In this document: positions 27,083 through 35,755 of the stretch, one piece after another | How the letters are laid out: each line of letters starts with the position of its first letter | Numbering within the stretch: the stretch's first letter is position 1 | Assembly: GCF_004770265.1 (NCBI RefSeq) | Contig: NZ_RQGQ01000014.1 | Coordinates: 124,001-188,000, forward strand | DNA length: 64,000 nt | Origin: Leptospira congkakensis | GTDB lineage: Bacteria > Spirochaetota > Leptospiria > Leptospirales > Leptospiraceae | Direction: 5' to 3' | Notes under the pieces: model-generated | Databases searched by the model: none | What the model was told of the DNA's origin: nothing | The model's input: only the letters and a program-made list of their open reading frames with translations | Made by a program: the position numbers and the translations under genes

Positions 27083-28513
27083 TTGGCTACGGAAAAAACT
27101 CAATATGACGATTTTATCGTAAAAGGGTTTATCATTTCAGCGTTAGTCTGGGGCGTTGCATCAATGACATTTGGTGTCATTATTGCCTTCCAACTTGTGT
27201 ATCCACAGCTGAATTTTGAATTACCTTGGACGAGCTTCGGAAGGTTACGACCTCTACATACCAATGCTGCCATTTTTGGATTTGCATTGAGTGTTATCTT
27301 CGCCACAGCCTACCATACGGTGCAAAGATTGTGTCGGACTAGAATGTGGAACGACACTCTTTCCAAAATACACTTAGCATTGTATAACCTAACAATTGTC
27401 CTTGCAGCAATTACACTACCACTTGGTTACAGCCAATCAAAAGAATATGCCGAATTAGAATGGCCTATCGACTTGTTGCTCGTTGTATGGTATGTAATTT
27501 TCTTTGCAAACTATTTGATGACGGTAATCAAAAGAAAAGAAGAACAAATGTATGTAGCGATTTGGTTCTACATTGCTTCTTTTGTTACGGTTCCACTTCT
27601 TTTTATCGTAAACAACATTGTAATCCCTGCAGGATTCTTAAAATCCTACTCGGTATATGCAGGTGTGTTTGATGCCAACATCCAATGGTGGTATGGACAC
27701 AATGCTGTAGCCTTTGTTCTTACGACTCCATTTTTGGGACTTATGTACTACTACCTCCCAAAACATATCAAACAACCCATTTACTCACACAGACTTTCGA
27801 TCATACATTTCTGGTCGTTAATCTTTATCTACATTTGGGCTGGTCCTCACCATTTACTATACTCTCCAATTCCAGAATGGTTACAAACAACTGGTATGGT
27901 ATTCTCCATTATGTTATGGATGCCTTCTTGGGGTGGTATGTTAAACGGATTCCTAACGCTTACTCAAGCTAAGGACAAAATTAAAGTAGATGCTACCCTC
28001 AAAATGATGTTAGCTGCCGTCACTTTTTACGGTATGTCAACGTTTGAAGGTCCTCTTCTTTCCATTCGTGCTGTATCTGCTCTTGGACACAACACTGACT
28101 GGATCATTGGTCACGTTCACGCTGGAACACTCGGTTGGGTTGGATTTATGTCTGCCGCAGCTTTATATTACCTAGTGCCAAGACTTTGGAATGCCAATCT
28201 CTATAGCGAAAAACTTGCTAATACACACTTCTGGATAGGAACTCTCGGTATCCTACTCTACATCATCTCCATGTGGGTATCTGGTATTACTGAAGGATCT
28301 ATGTGGCGAGCAGTTGGCGAAAACGGCGAACTCGTTTATAAAGACTGGGTAGAAATTGTTGAGTTCTTAAAACCATTCAGACTATTCCGTGCGATCGGGG
28401 GAACACTCTATCTAACAGGATTTATCATTATGGTGTATAACTTTATCAAAACCATTCAAAACAAAGATAGTGGGTTTGTAGAACAAGACTTACGTATAGG
28501 AGTGAAATCATAA
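27083..28513 (+). CDS. ccoN: cbb3-type cytochrome c oxidase subunit I
   Basis: A 476-residue haem-copper oxidase core, reducing oxygen at a high-affinity haem b3/CuB site. About 12 membrane helices. Haem and copper histidines are seen in LRPLHTNAAIFGF, WYGHNAVAF, WAGPHHLLYSP and IGHVHAGTLGW. The start is TTG at 27083, supported by AAGGAG seven bases upstream. First gene of an operon with ccoO, which overlaps its stop by TAATG. Confidence 0.97.
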   Translation: MATEKTQYDDFIVKGFIISALVWGVASMTFGVIIAFQLVYPQLNFELPWTSFGRLRPLHTNAAIFGFALSVIFATAYHTVQRLCRTRMWNDTLSKIHLALYNLTIVLAAITLPLGYSQSKEYAELEWPIDLLLVVWYVIFFANYLMTVIKRKEEQMYVAIWFYIASFVTVPLLFIVNNIVIPAGFLKSYSVYAGVFDANIQWWYGHNAVAFVLTTPFLGLMYYYLPKHIKQPIYSHRLSIIHFWSLIFIYIWAGPHHLLYSPIPEWLQTTGMVFSIMLWMPSWGGMLNGFLTLTQAKDKIKVDATLKMMLAAVTFYGMSTFEGPLLSIRAVSALGHNTDWIIGHVHAGTLGWVGFMSAAALYYLVPRLWNANLYSEKLANTHFWIGTLGILLYIISMWVSGITEGSMWRAVGENGELVYKDWVEIVEFLKPFRLFRAIGGTLYLTGFIIMVYNFIKTIQNKDSGFVEQDLRIGVKS

Positions 28514-29208
28514 TGTTAGGATTTAACAAATTCTTAGATTGGTTTTCTGAAATTGCAGACCATTGGGACACAAAGGGAGTTAAGTTTACTCTATATACAA
28601 CGATTGCCGTTGTGATTGGTGGACTTTTTGAACTTGTTCCACCGTTTTTTCTAACAAAAACGGTAACTCCAATTTCTACTGTAAAACCATATTCAGCTTT
28701 GGAACTTGCAGGTCGCGACACTTACCAAAAAGAAGGATGTATCGGATGCCATACGCAAATGGTTCGACCATTCAAATGGGAAGTAGATCGTTTTGATCCA
28801 ACTAAAGCTTACGGTAGAACTGGATATTCTAAAGGTGGAGAGTTTGTTTATGACCACCCATTCCTTTGGGGATCAAAACGTACGGGTCCAGACTTAGCTC
28901 ATGAATCTCAAATGTTGCGTTCTGATGAATGGCATAAAAACCATTTGATCAACCCAAGAACTGTCGGTGGTGTACCAAACTCCATCATGCCAGCTTACCC
29001 ATGGTTGTTCGAAAAATCACATACGATTGATGTAGAACAAGTTGTATCTAACATGAAAGCTCTTAAAACCATCGGTGTTCCTTACACAGAAGAAGATTTT
29101 GCAAATGCACCGTCACTTCTAAAGGATAAAACCGAAGGGGAAGCATTGGTTGCATACCTACAAAAACTAGGTAGAGATTCAGCTGAGTTACAAAAGGGTA
29201 TGAAGTAA
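28513..29208 (+). CDS. ccoO: cbb3 oxidase subunit II, mono-haem cytochrome c
   Basis: A 231-residue membrane-anchored cytochrome. One N-terminal helix (about 26-48), then the haem c motif CIGCH (76-80) in the conserved GCIGCHTQMVRPF context. MPAYPWLF holds the axial-ligand Met region. It passes electrons from CcoP to CcoN. Overlaps the ccoN stop by one base. Confidence 0.97.
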   Translation: MLGFNKFLDWFSEIADHWDTKGVKFTLYTTIAVVIGGLFELVPPFFLTKTVTPISTVKPYSALELAGRDTYQKEGCIGCHTQMVRPFKWEVDRFDPTKAYGRTGYSKGGEFVYDHPFLWGSKRTGPDLAHESQMLRSDEWHKNHLINPRTVGGVPNSIMPAYPWLFEKSHTIDVEQVVSNMKALKTIGVPYTEEDFANAPSLLKDKTEGEALVAYLQKLGRDSAELQKGMK

Positions 29209-29212
29209 AATT

Positions 29213-29362
29213 ATGAACGATGCAGATATTCTACTCGTTTATAAAAGTTTGAGATTGCCGATCCTCGTGATCGCAATCTCCTACATCACCTACTACGTTT
29301 ATAAAAAACGTGCGAAAGACGAAATGGAGAAACCCAAGTATAGAATGCTTGAGGAGGATTAA
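29213..29362 (+). CDS. ccoQ: CcoQ-like small membrane protein with CcoS-type tail
   Basis: A 49-residue protein read directly from the sequence between ccoO and ccoP: one membrane helix (about 14-30), then KKRAKDEMEKPKYRMLEED. Position and topology match CcoQ, which stabilises the oxidase complex. Its tail PKYRM (41-45) is shared with CcoS of the same operon, and the underlying 15 bases (29333-29347) are identical at 14 positions to those in ccoS (34260-34274). The last codons contain GAGGAGG, which serves as ribosome-binding site for ccoP. Confidence 0.8.
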   Translation: MNDADILLVYKSLRLPILVIAISYITYYVYKKRAKDEMEKPKYRMLEED

Positions 29363-29367
29363 TACGA

Positions 29368-29898
29368 ATGAAAGAACCAAAAGAAGTAGACGGAATCTTC
29401 CAAGCCGACAACCCCATGCCCACTTGGTGGAAATTAGTTTGGCTCATCAGTATCATTGTTTCCATCGGTTACGTTGCATACTTTCACTGGTATTCTGAAT
29501 GGCCGCAAGAAGTTGCGTTTGAGAAAGAAGTTGCAGAACATGAAGCGCAATTCCCTGCCAAACAAGCAGTTGTTGTGGACACAGAAGATGGATCTAACCC
29601 TTATCGAGATGATGCAGTTGCGATCAAAGAAGGCGAAGGAACTTACAAACAAATTTGTTCCGCTTGCCACGGACCAACTGCAGAAGGTGCGGTAGGACCA
29701 AGTCTTGTAGACAAAGATTGGATACATGGGAACACTGATAAAGAAGTGTTTAACAATATCATGAAAGGCATTGGCCCTGAAAGACAAAAACTCAACCGAG
29801 GGGGAATGCCTGCTTGGGAAGGTTTAGGTGCTGAAAAAGTTTATGCTGTTATGGCATGGCTTGCAACTAAAAACAGTAGTTTGGTAAAGGCTAAGTAA
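29368..29898 (+). CDS. ccoP: cbb3 oxidase subunit III, mono-haem form
   Basis: A 176-residue cytochrome with the FixP-type N-terminus (DNPMPTWWKLVW) and one membrane helix (about 21-40). A single haem motif CSACH (97-101) and an axial Met near 147 in RGGMPAW follow. Most CcoP proteins are about 290-310 residues with two c-type haem domains; here one entire domain is absent. The reading frame is intact and well placed, so this is a compact form rather than a truncation by frameshift. Confidence 0.93.
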   Translation: MKEPKEVDGIFQADNPMPTWWKLVWLISIIVSIGYVAYFHWYSEWPQEVAFEKEVAEHEAQFPAKQAVVVDTEDGSNPYRDDAVAIKEGEGTYKQICSACHGPTAEGAVGPSLVDKDWIHGNTDKEVFNNIMKGIGPERQKLNRGGMPAWEGLGAEKVYAVMAWLATKNSSLVKAK

Positions 29899-29900
29899 AG

Positions 29901-31220
29901 ATGATCATTTCAAGACCACAAACAGGTAAAGTAAGAACACGAAGAAACTTTGTTATGAGTTTTCTCGTAGGTTTATTTTTAATAGCTCCTTGGGTGGTGT
30001 TACCAGATGGTAGCCCGCTCATTCGGCTGGACATCCCACGTAGGGTGTTTCACTTGTTTGGTGGTCTTTTTATCCCGCAAGAAGGACTCATCTTATGGTT
30101 TTTCCTTCTAACGATGGGTCTCTCACTTTTCTTTTTCACCTCCGTCATTGGCCGTGTTTGGTGCGGATGGGGGTGTCCTCAAACAATCTACACCGATCTT
30201 TTCGATAGAATTGGTCGGTTTGTTTTAGATTCTAAATATGGGAAAAAGGATGCCTCAATTGTAGGTAAATATACCGTTTATTTTCTCTGGATCCTTGTTT
30301 CTTTTATCGCTTCCTTTCATTGGATTGGTTACTTTGTCAGTCCTTATGAAATGTTGGCAGATTATATAAACTTATCTGCTTTTACACAAACGCATTTTTA
30401 TTTTACTGCATTTTTCACCGCATCGATGTTTATCGACATCGGATTTGTTCGCGAACAGTTCTGTCGTTATGCTTGCCCTTACGCAAGATTCCAAACCCTC
30501 CTTATGGATGAACATTCTTGGAATGTTACCTATGATTTCAAACGAGGAGAACCTCGTAGAGATGGAAAAACCAAAATTGGTGATTGTATCTCCTGCAATA
30601 TGTGTGTGGTTGTTTGCCCTACTGGAATTGATATCCGCGATGGTTTGCAAGTTGGTTGTGTGGCTTGCGGAAAATGTGTGGATGCCTGCACTTCCATCAT
30701 GGCTAGAGAAAACAAAAAAACATTAATCGGGTATTTTTCTCTGAAACAAATTGAAACAGGCGATAAAATCAAATGGATACGACCAAGAACTGTCATTTAT
30801 GCGATCTTACTCACAGTTGTGATCACAGGGGCAGCGATCCAACTCATCACAAGGATTCCTATGTCGATGATTGCTGCGTCGAACAAATCCATGCCGCCAA
30901 TTTTAATCCCCGACAATAAAATAAGAGCCTTTGTTGCTCTACGAATTCAAAACATTGCACCAATTGAAAAAGAATTCCAACTCTCTGCCTTTGATACAAG
31001 GCATGGAAAAGAAATCCTAATCCGTTCTGGCGAAGAAAATAACCAATTCAAATTGGGATCAGGCGAAATTAAAAGTATTTCTGTGGTATTAGAGACGCAA
31101 TCTCTCACAGAACAAGAATTAAACGAAGGTTACCTACCCGGTTCCATTGTATTAAACAATACAGAGGATACAGGCGAACGATTGGAGAAAAAACTCTCCT
31201 TAACATTACCAAGGAGGTAA
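29901..31220 (+). CDS. ccoG: cbb3 oxidase accessory iron-sulphur protein
   Basis: A 439-residue membrane protein needed for cbb3 assembly, proposed to reduce copper for the oxidase. It shows about five helices, the motifs CGWGCPQ (88-94) and CRYACPYARFQ, and a two-cluster ferredoxin region CISCNMCVVVCP/GCVACGKCVDAC (about 233-270). The C-terminal Ig-like FixG domain starts near 330. It starts two bases after the ccoP stop. Confidence 0.96.
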   Translation: MIISRPQTGKVRTRRNFVMSFLVGLFLIAPWVVLPDGSPLIRLDIPRRVFHLFGGLFIPQEGLILWFFLLTMGLSLFFFTSVIGRVWCGWGCPQTIYTDLFDRIGRFVLDSKYGKKDASIVGKYTVYFLWILVSFIASFHWIGYFVSPYEMLADYINLSAFTQTHFYFTAFFTASMFIDIGFVREQFCRYACPYARFQTLLMDEHSWNVTYDFKRGEPRRDGKTKIGDCISCNMCVVVCPTGIDIRDGLQVGCVACGKCVDACTSIMARENKKTLIGYFSLKQIETGDKIKWIRPRTVIYAILLTVVITGAAIQLITRIPMSMIAASNKSMPPILIPDNKIRAFVALRIQNIAPIEKEFQLSAFDTRHGKEILIRSGEENNQFKLGSGEIKSISVVLETQSLTEQELNEGYLPGSIVLNNTEDTGERLEKKLSLTLPRR

Positions 31221-31222
31221 TG

Positions 31223-31711
31223 ATGTTTAAAGAATTACACCCCAGCTTAAGAACTGCCATGTATGTGGTTCTATTTAGTTTTACTGCACTAGTGGCTGCC
31301 ACTTTTTACACCATTCGCCTTACCTACAAACATTTTGAGCCAGTAATGGATAAAAACTATTACGAAGTTGGTCTCAACTATGAAAAAGCTATCGAAATTC
31401 AAAAAGAATTTCTGAAACAAGGTTACCTGATAAAAACGAACTGGGACAACCAAACTCTCATCCCAATGGGTGAATCAGAAATTTCGATCCAATTAGAAAA
31501 AGACGGAATGATTACAAATGCCAAGTCTATGGTCGTATATTTAGAACGAAATGCGACAACAAAGAATACAGTACATTATAATTTGCAACCAAACGCAAAT
31601 GGGTTCAGCGGGAAAATCCCTCTTTCAGAAAAGGGAACTTGGAATTTGCGACTTGTTGCAAATATTGATGGTAAATCCTTTGAAAGGGAAGGACAGATAG
31701 CCGTTCGATGA
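31223..31711 (+). CDS. ccoH: FixH/CcoH-family cbb3 assembly protein
   Basis: About 162 residues, one N-terminal helix (about 10-32) with the FixH pattern YKHFEPVMDKNYYEVGLNYEKA, then a periplasmic beta domain. CcoH assists early cbb3 assembly. Two ATGs are adjacent at 31220 and 31223; the second has the better distance from AAGGAGG (31211-31217). Overlaps ccoI by four bases. Confidence 0.93.
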   Translation: MFKELHPSLRTAMYVVLFSFTALVAATFYTIRLTYKHFEPVMDKNYYEVGLNYEKAIEIQKEFLKQGYLIKTNWDNQTLIPMGESEISIQLEKDGMITNAKSMVVYLERNATTKNTVHYNLQPNANGFSGKIPLSEKGTWNLRLVANIDGKSFEREGQIAVR

Positions 31712-34170
31712 ACGAAACCGTTTCTGCAGTAACAAAAACAGAATGTGATCATTGCGGAAATCCAATCCGATTGGTGAGGATTGAAGCAAAGATTGAAAAT
31801 CATACAAAAGTTTTTTGTTGTGAAGGATGTGAAACGGTTTACTCCATCATCAATTCATTAGGTGGGAGTTATTACTATAATTTAAAAGGGAATACCAAAC
31901 TTGATCCTGTCAAAATAGAAGGTAATGATGCAGAGATTGAAAACGAACTTGTATATGAAAAGTTCGTTCGTAAATCAGGGGATTACTCTGAAGTATCTGT
32001 CCAAATCACTAACATCCATTGTTCTGCTTGCGTTTGGATCAATGAAAAGGTTCTAAACGAAGAGGACGGAATTCTATCCGCTCAAATCAACTTTGCTTCT
32101 GGGCGGGCCAGAATTCGCTTTGATCGTTCCAAAATCAAAATCTCAAAGATACTATCTCTTATCCGTAGTATTGGTTATAAACCCATACTTTTTTCACCTA
32201 CAGAAGGCACTCTAGAAAAAACCAAACAATTAAAGACCCTACTCCTTCGTATCGGTGTCGCTGGTTTTTGTTTTGGGAATATTATGATTTTAAGTGTGGC
32301 CTTGTATTCCGGATACTTTTCTGGAATTGATTTGGATATCAAACGCCTCTTCCATTATGCTTCATGGGTTTTTGCAACTCCTGCTTATCTTTATTCCGGA
32401 TATCCTTTTATGTCTGGATTTTTGACAAGTATCAAGCGCCGGACCCTTTCTATGGACTTCCTTTTGTTCTTAGGAATCTCCATGGCTTATTTTTATTCCG
32501 TTTATGTAACACTCACCGATGTTGGTGAAGTATATTTTGATTCTGTAGCGATGATTTATTTCTTTATTTTGATTGGGAAATACTTCGAAGAAAAAGCTAG
32601 AGTGTTTGCTTCTGACAAATTAGAATCTATTCTTTGCAAACTCCCTGAAACTTCAGTCCGCATTACAGATGCAGGTGAAGATACCATCCCCAGTTCGGAA
32701 ATCAAAATTGGCGATACCATTCGTGTGGCACCAGGGAAACGAATTCCCGTGGATGCGATCCTAATTTCCGAACAAACCTATGTAGACGAATCCTTTTTAA
32801 CAGGAGAGTCTTTGCCCATTCGAAAACAAAAGGGAGACTCAATCCTCGCAGGATCTCTAACAATGGACAATCCTGCTTTGATTGTAGCCGGTTCCGACTA
32901 TCATGCTTCCACTCTCTCCTCTTTGAAACTGAGGTTAGAAGAAGCCTTACACCTCAAACCAAAACTACAAATCCTCACAGAGAGAATCGCATCTTACTTT
33001 ATTACTGTTGTTTTTGGATTAGCGTTTCTTTGTTTTTTTGTTTGGTATTTTGTGTCTGGCGGAAATTTAGAACAAAGTCTTGTGACTACTATTTCTGTTC
33101 TGATTGTAGCTTGCCCTTGCGCACTAGGGATTTCTGTTCCGACTGCTCTTGTCACCAATCATATTCTTAATGCCGACAAAGGAGTTCTGTTAAAAAATCC
33201 TTCCGTTGTAGAGGCGCTGGCAAAAGCCAATACCATTTTTTTAGATAAAACAGGAACATTAACTGAGGGTAAATTTTTAGTTCGACAAGTATCTGTTTCA
33301 GATGACCACCTACCGCTTGTTTATCGAATTGAAAAAGAGGTAAACCATCCCTTAGCAAAATCGCTGGTGAAATTTTTAGAACCAATGAATTCTGTGAAAG
33401 AAAGAGCAAAAGAAATCCAAATTAGTAATTTAGAAAACGTTCCAGGGAAAGGGGTGAAAGCGAATTTAGAAATCGATTCCCATAAACTTACTGTTCTCAT
33501 AGGAAATCAATCTTTACTGGAATCAGAACATGTTCCTTTGGGAAGTTTTCCAGAAGGTGAAGGATCTTTAATTTTACTAGCAGTTAACGGAATCTATTTA
33601 GGTAGTTTTCTACTCGCAGATGAAATTAGACCCGGTGCGCAGTCTTTTGTTTCCTTACTCAAACATTTTGTGCCAAACATTTCCATCCTTTCTGGAGATC
33701 GTTTCCCTGCAGTAAAGTATATCGCGGAATCTCTCGGTATTGAAAGATATTCTTCCGACCTTTCTCCAGAAGACAAAAGAAACCTGATCAGTGCCGCACA
33801 AGGGAAAGGAAATGTTGTCATCATGGTGGGTGATGGAATCAATGATAGTTTGTCTCTAGCACAGGCAAATGTATCTATCTCCCATACAGAAGCGGAAGAC
33901 CTGTCTTTGGAAAAATCAGATGTAGTTTTGACATCTGGAAATTTAAACGGACTCGTGCATTCTTTGCTTTCTGCCAAAAAAACAAGAGAAGTGATTTTAC
34001 AAAATATCATCATCTCCTTTTGTTATAACTCGATCATGTTACCACTTGCCATGTTTGGACTTATGTTGCCTGTGATCTGTGCCGTGTTTATGGCATGTTC
34101 TAGCTTGACAGTGCTATTGAATTCTCTTTCTATTAGATATAGGATCCCACAATGGAAGCCCTCTACTTAA
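31708..34170 (+). CDS. ccoI: CcoI/FixI copper-transporting P-type ATPase
   Basis: An 820-residue pump that supplies copper to cbb3 oxidase. The N-terminal zinc-ribbon-like region has CDHCG and CCEGCE. An HMA metal domain with HCSACVW (about 103-109), eight helices, the metal-binding CPC motif in VACPCALG (about 469), the phosphorylated Asp of DKTGTL (about 513) and GDGINDS complete the family pattern. Overlaps ccoH at its start and ccoS at its end. Confidence 0.97.
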   Translation: MNETVSAVTKTECDHCGNPIRLVRIEAKIENHTKVFCCEGCETVYSIINSLGGSYYYNLKGNTKLDPVKIEGNDAEIENELVYEKFVRKSGDYSEVSVQITNIHCSACVWINEKVLNEEDGILSAQINFASGRARIRFDRSKIKISKILSLIRSIGYKPILFSPTEGTLEKTKQLKTLLLRIGVAGFCFGNIMILSVALYSGYFSGIDLDIKRLFHYASWVFATPAYLYSGYPFMSGFLTSIKRRTLSMDFLLFLGISMAYFYSVYVTLTDVGEVYFDSVAMIYFFILIGKYFEEKARVFASDKLESILCKLPETSVRITDAGEDTIPSSEIKIGDTIRVAPGKRIPVDAILISEQTYVDESFLTGESLPIRKQKGDSILAGSLTMDNPALIVAGSDYHASTLSSLKLRLEEALHLKPKLQILTERIASYFITVVFGLAFLCFFVWYFVSGGNLEQSLVTTISVLIVACPCALGISVPTALVTNHILNADKGVLLKNPSVVEALAKANTIFLDKTGTLTEGKFLVRQVSVSDDHLPLVYRIEKEVNHPLAKSLVKFLEPMNSVKERAKEIQISNLENVPGKGVKANLEIDSHKLTVLIGNQSLLESEHVPLGSFPEGEGSLILLAVNGIYLGSFLLADEIRPGAQSFVSLLKHFVPNISILSGDRFPAVKYIAESLGIERYSSDLSPEDKRNLISAAQGKGNVVIMVGDGINDSLSLAQANVSISHTEAEDLSLEKSDVVLTSGNLNGLVHSLLSAKKTREVILQNIIISFCYNSIMLPLAMFGLMLPVICAVFMACSSLTVLLNSLSIRYRIPQWKPST

Positions 34171-34352
34171 CAATACCAATGGCAATGTGTATTGCCGCTT
34201 TTTTTCTTTATGTCTTTATTACTGCCTTTCGCAAAGGGCAATTTGAAGACATAGAATCTCCCAAATATAGAATGTTCTTCGAAGAGGAATATCCACAAAG
34301 TAGCAACCAGAACAAACCAAATTCACCTGATGGACCAACTAGCAAATCTTAG
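34152..34352 (+). CDS. ccoS: CcoS cbb3 maturation protein
   Basis: A 66-residue protein with one helix (about 4-25) and the family tail KGQFEDIESPKYRMFFEEE, equivalent to the GQFDDLEGPxxRILFDE motif of other CcoS proteins. CcoS is needed for cofactor insertion into CcoN. It overlaps ccoI by 19 and the next gene by 23 bases, indicating coupled translation. The PKYRM segment recurs in the CcoQ-like protein. Confidence 0.9.
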   Translation: MEALYLTIPMAMCIAAFFLYVFITAFRKGQFEDIESPKYRMFFEEEYPQSSNQNKPNSPDGPTSKS

Positions 34353-35016
34353 CTTCTTTGGCTCCATACTTCTGTATGGATTTATCAGTAGTTTCCATTG
34401 CCTTGTAATGTGTGGACCCTTTGTTTCTCTCTTACAAACGGATAAAGGAAAAAACTTACCTATTTTTCTCTACCACTTAGGAAGAGTTTTATCCTATACT
34501 TTCCTTGGAATGGTATTAGGATTTCTTGGAAAAGGAGCCAATGCTCTTGGAGATTTAAGTGCCGTAAGGGGGGTAGCAGGAGTTCTCACCTTTTTATTTC
34601 TTATCATCTTTGCCATCCGCACTTATTCTATCAAATCCACATCTTCTTTTGGTTCTTTACCACAAGGAATCCGAAAGTTTCTGGAAACCATCCGTTCTCG
34701 ATTTAGTAAAAATGGCCTTGGGTTTGGAATTGGAATAGTAAGCGCTCTACTCCCTTGTGGAGTGCTATATCCGGCGTATGCAGCCTCTTTTGCGACAGGG
34801 ACACTACTAAACGGTGGTCTTGTGATGTTTTTCTTTTATTTAGGAACAGTGCCGGCCTTAACGGGACTTGGTTGGATTGTTTCCAAATGGAGAAATCGAA
34901 TTCCTACAAAATGGATTCCAGCCTTTGGAACGATTATGATTTTAACTTCTCTTAGTTTTTTACTCTACCGATTGTTTTTCCATGCACATGGAGAATCTTG
35001 TGACCACCTGCTTTAA
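34330..35016 (+). CDS. SafE/TauE-type (DsbD-like) membrane protein of the cco operon
   Basis: A 228-residue polytopic protein with about six helices. SSFHCLVMCGPF near the N-terminus and SALLPCGVLYPAY in the middle are the paired Cys motifs of the DUF2318/SafE (UreH-like) group commonly found behind ccoS. A role in copper or redox delivery to the oxidase is inferred from position. Last gene of the operon. Confidence 0.88.
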   Translation: MDQLANLSFFGSILLYGFISSFHCLVMCGPFVSLLQTDKGKNLPIFLYHLGRVLSYTFLGMVLGFLGKGANALGDLSAVRGVAGVLTFLFLIIFAIRTYSIKSTSSFGSLPQGIRKFLETIRSRFSKNGLGFGIGIVSALLPCGVLYPAYAASFATGTLLNGGLVMFFFYLGTVPALTGLGWIVSKWRNRIPTKWIPAFGTIMILTSLSFLLYRLFFHAHGESCDHLL

Positions 35017-35058
35017 TCAACTAACGATTTTAGTTAGAACAAAATAGATTTTTGTAAC

Positions 35059-35388
35059 TTAGAATCCTCTTCCTCTGAAATATTTTTCTTTGAAGTGACT
35101 CACAAGGTCTTGGTTGATTTTGTTTTCGTTGTTATTTCCAATCACAGCAATTAGTTTTTTTGCTAAGTTTCTATCATGGTTGATTAACCATTTTCTATAT
35201 TGTGTATTTAAATCTGATTCACCAACTAAAATGACTTCATTAGGTGACTGTAGTGTGTTTGTGATGTCTTCAAAATCCCAGACATCCGATTCTATTGGTT
35301 TATCCCAAGCTCTAGACCACATTTGATCTGATTCGAATTTAATCATTTCAATTCGTTTTTTGTTTAGATAGAGGATGCAGGCGTTCAT
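35059..35388 (-). CDS. Small eRF1-domain-like (baeRF family) protein
   Basis: A 109-residue protein. ACILYLNKKRIEMIKF at the start and PNEVILVGESDLNTQYRKWL...RNLAKKLIAVI in the middle match the pattern of small bacterial translational-machinery proteins (AVVWLDHREARIF and EILVVGPGxAKxxLxxH...LAKRVVGV), which correspond to a domain of eukaryotic release factor 1. The conserved His of that family's LDH segment is replaced by Asn here. GGAAGTG precedes the ATG. Molecular role unknown; often linked to stationary-phase ribosomes in other groups by context only. Confidence 0.6.
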   Translation of the reverse strand: MNACILYLNKKRIEMIKFESDQMWSRAWDKPIESDVWDFEDITNTLQSPNEVILVGESDLNTQYRKWLINHDRNLAKKLIAVIGNNNENKINQDLVSHFKEKYFRGRGF

Positions 35389-35469
35389 ACTTTCACTTCC
35401 GATCTTTAGTATGACTACAAGAAAAGTAAAATCACGTCCTTTTTACATAATGACTCCAATTGTAATTCA

Positions 35470-35494
35470 TGACATTTATCATTGATAAATGTCA
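35470..35494. repeat. 25-base perfect palindrome
   Basis: TGACATTTATC and GATAAATGTCA (11-bp arms) flank ATT. It overlaps the stop codon of the anti-sigma-like gene at 35492 and lies about 80-105 bases before the eRF1-like gene. A weak terminator or an operator are both possible; there is no T-run on the minus strand. Confidence 0.5.
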
Positions 35495-35755
35495 ATCCAT
35501 ACTCAAACTCACAATTGATTCTGAACTTAGTTCATCTACCAAATAATGAACGTTAGTTGTAAGTTCACGAGGTTCGATGACAAATTCATTCACAAAAAGT
35601 AGGGAAAAGACCAAAGCAGATGTGACCACTCCCGCATAAACCCTTCGTTTTGTCCTTTCTGTCCGAACCCTTGCTTTGGTAGATCGTACCAAACGTAATT
35701 CGAAATCAGAATCATTCAAAAGTTGTTCCCATTTTTTAGGATTCTTGGAACTCAT
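35492..35755 (-). CDS. Small membrane anti-sigma factor candidate
   Basis: An 87-residue protein with a charged, basic cytoplasmic N-terminus (1-38), one membrane helix (about 41-60) and a short periplasmic tail. Size and topology match CnrY-type anti-sigma factors. It overlaps the end of the ECF sigma gene by 20 bases, so it should be made together with that sigma factor and is the obvious inhibitor. No sequence motif proves this. Confidence 0.65.
   Translation of the reverse strand: MSSKNPKKWEQLLNDSDFELRLVRSTKARVRTERTKRRVYAGVVTSALVFSLLFVNEFVIEPRELTTNVHYLVDELSSESIVSLSMD

Noticed and set aside
33594..34013. 139-codon minus-strand frame opposite ccoI
   Set aside because: Overlaps the conserved P-type ATPase hinge (GDGIND) in full; no independent evidence.
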